6,654 nt of DNA from Hyphomicrobiales bacterium (lineage in GTDB: Bacteria; Pseudomonadota; Alphaproteobacteria; Rhodobacterales; Rhodobacteraceae). This document shows positions 6,028-6,654 of this stretch, in pieces (within the stretch, counting starts at the first letter, position 1; every line of letters begins with the position of its first letter). The translations under genes and the position numbers were made by a program. The notes under the pieces were generated by a model. That model did not search any database and was not told where the DNA came from. It was given only the letters and a program-made list of their open reading frames with translations. The stretch is from contig PWLT01000296.1 of the NCBI GenBank assembly GCA_003558415.1, positions 1-6,654 on the forward strand, in the 5' to 3' direction.

Positions 6028-6654
6028 TCATGGCGCGAACTCCTCCAGAGCCCGCGGGCGCGACCCGCCGCTCGCCCAATCCAGCAACTCGACCGTGTGC
6101 ACCACTGGCACCTGCGTGCCACCCCTGATCTGCATCATGCAGCCGATATTTCCCGCCGCGATCACCTGCGGCGCGCGCGCCTCCAGCGCCGCAACCTTGC
6201 GCGCCTTGAGCTGGCCCGAGATCTCGGGCTGCATCAGGTTGTAGGTGCCTGCTGAGCCGCAGCACAGATGCGACTCGGCAGGCTCGACCACCTCGAACCC
6301 GGCATTGCGCAGCAGCGCCTTGGGCGCCTCGGTGATGCGCTGGCCATGCTGGAGCGAACAGGCTGCGTGATAGGCCACGCGCAGCCCCTGTGGCGGCGCC
6401 GATGGCGGGTCGAGCCGCTGCACGATCTCGCTCACATCGGCGGCGATGGCCGCCACCGCCGCCGCCTGCGCGGCCAGCGGGCCGTTGCGGAACATGTGCC
6501 CGTAATCCTTGACCGTCGTGCCGCAGCCCGAGGTGTTGATCACCACCGCATCGAGCCCCCCGCCCTGCATCTCGGCCCACCAGGCGCGGATGTTGCGCGC
6601 AGCCGAGGCGTGGCTCTCGCCGGTCTTGCCCATGTGATGGGTCAGCGCCCCGCA
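6028..6654 (-). CDS. glcF: Glycolate oxidase iron-sulfur subunit GlcF, C-terminal part, start beyond right edge
   Basis: The last 208 codons of a GlcF-type protein; the frame is open to the right edge, so the ATG at 6633 is internal. GlcF carries electrons from the GlcD/GlcE flavin subunits of membrane-associated glycolate oxidase (glycolate to glyoxylate). Family proteins have an N-terminal ferredoxin-like domain (outside the window) and two cysteine-rich CCG-type domains. Visible here are the end of the first (CGALTHHMGK and VINTSGCGTTVKDYGHMF) and the second (HAACSLQHGQRI, then ESHLCCGSAGTYNLMQPEI, then GNIGCMMQIRGG and VVHTVELLDWASGG). These are characteristic of GlcF. It belongs to a different pathway from the hpa genes. 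The protease gene follows after 87 bp on the same strand, so read-through is possible. Confidence 0.92.
   Translation of the reverse strand, partial: CGALTHHMGKTGESHASAARNIRAWWAEMQGGGLDAVVINTSGCGTTVKDYGHMFRNGPLAAQAAAVAAIAADVSEIVQRLDPPSAPPQGLRVAYHAACSLQHGQRITEAPKALLRNAGFEVVEPAESHLCCGSAGTYNLMQPEISGQLKARKVAALEARAPQVIAAGNIGCMMQIRGGTQVPVVHTVELLDWASGGSRPRALEEFAP

Overview
The window is GC-rich DNA. Every confident gene looks like a protein from an alphaproteobacterium, probably Rhodobacterales. That placement is inferred from base composition, protein style and the mix of genes, not from a phylogenetic marker. Most of the window is the meta-cleavage branch for homoprotocatechuate (3,4-dihydroxyphenylacetate), the ring-cleavage intermediate of 4-hydroxyphenylacetate breakdown. 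The rest is a heat-shock gene, a secreted protease and the end of a glycolate oxidase subunit.

Layout. On the minus strand, hpaE (semialdehyde dehydrogenase, 3053-1530), hpaD (ring-cleaving dioxygenase of the type I/VOC fold, 1485-505) and a fumarylacetoacetate-hydrolase family gene (493 to beyond the left edge, hpaG-like) form one tight operon. Divergently on the plus strand lie hpaF (isomerase, 3201-3602) and hpaR (MarR-family regulator, 3668-4168). The 147-bp region between hpaE and hpaF is the only AT-rich stretch. It carries two perfect dyads, both built on GCATA/TATGC half-sites, each overlying a candidate -10 element. A 339-bp gene-free stretch (4169-4507) follows hpaR and is dense in GC-rich hairpins, including a terminator-like one.

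The minus strand then carries an IbpA-like small heat-shock protein (4990-4508), a signal-peptide-bearing S1-family serine protease (5940-5122) and the C-terminal part of glcF (right edge to 6028). The heat-shock gene has its own leader. In it, the Shine-Dalgarno sequence can fold against a UCGCU element with one bulged G, which is the hallmark of a ROSE-type RNA thermometer, and a CTTGAA box suggests a heat-shock sigma-factor promoter.

How the genes work together: HpaD opens the ring, HpaE oxidises the semialdehyde, HpaF isomerises the product and the FAH-family protein takes the next decarboxylation/isomerisation step. HpaR probably represses both arms from the shared intergenic region until the aromatic inducer is present. 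The most interesting items are regulatory: the ROSE-like leader, the paired operator dyads and the structured region after hpaR. I did not find a wholly new multigene system.
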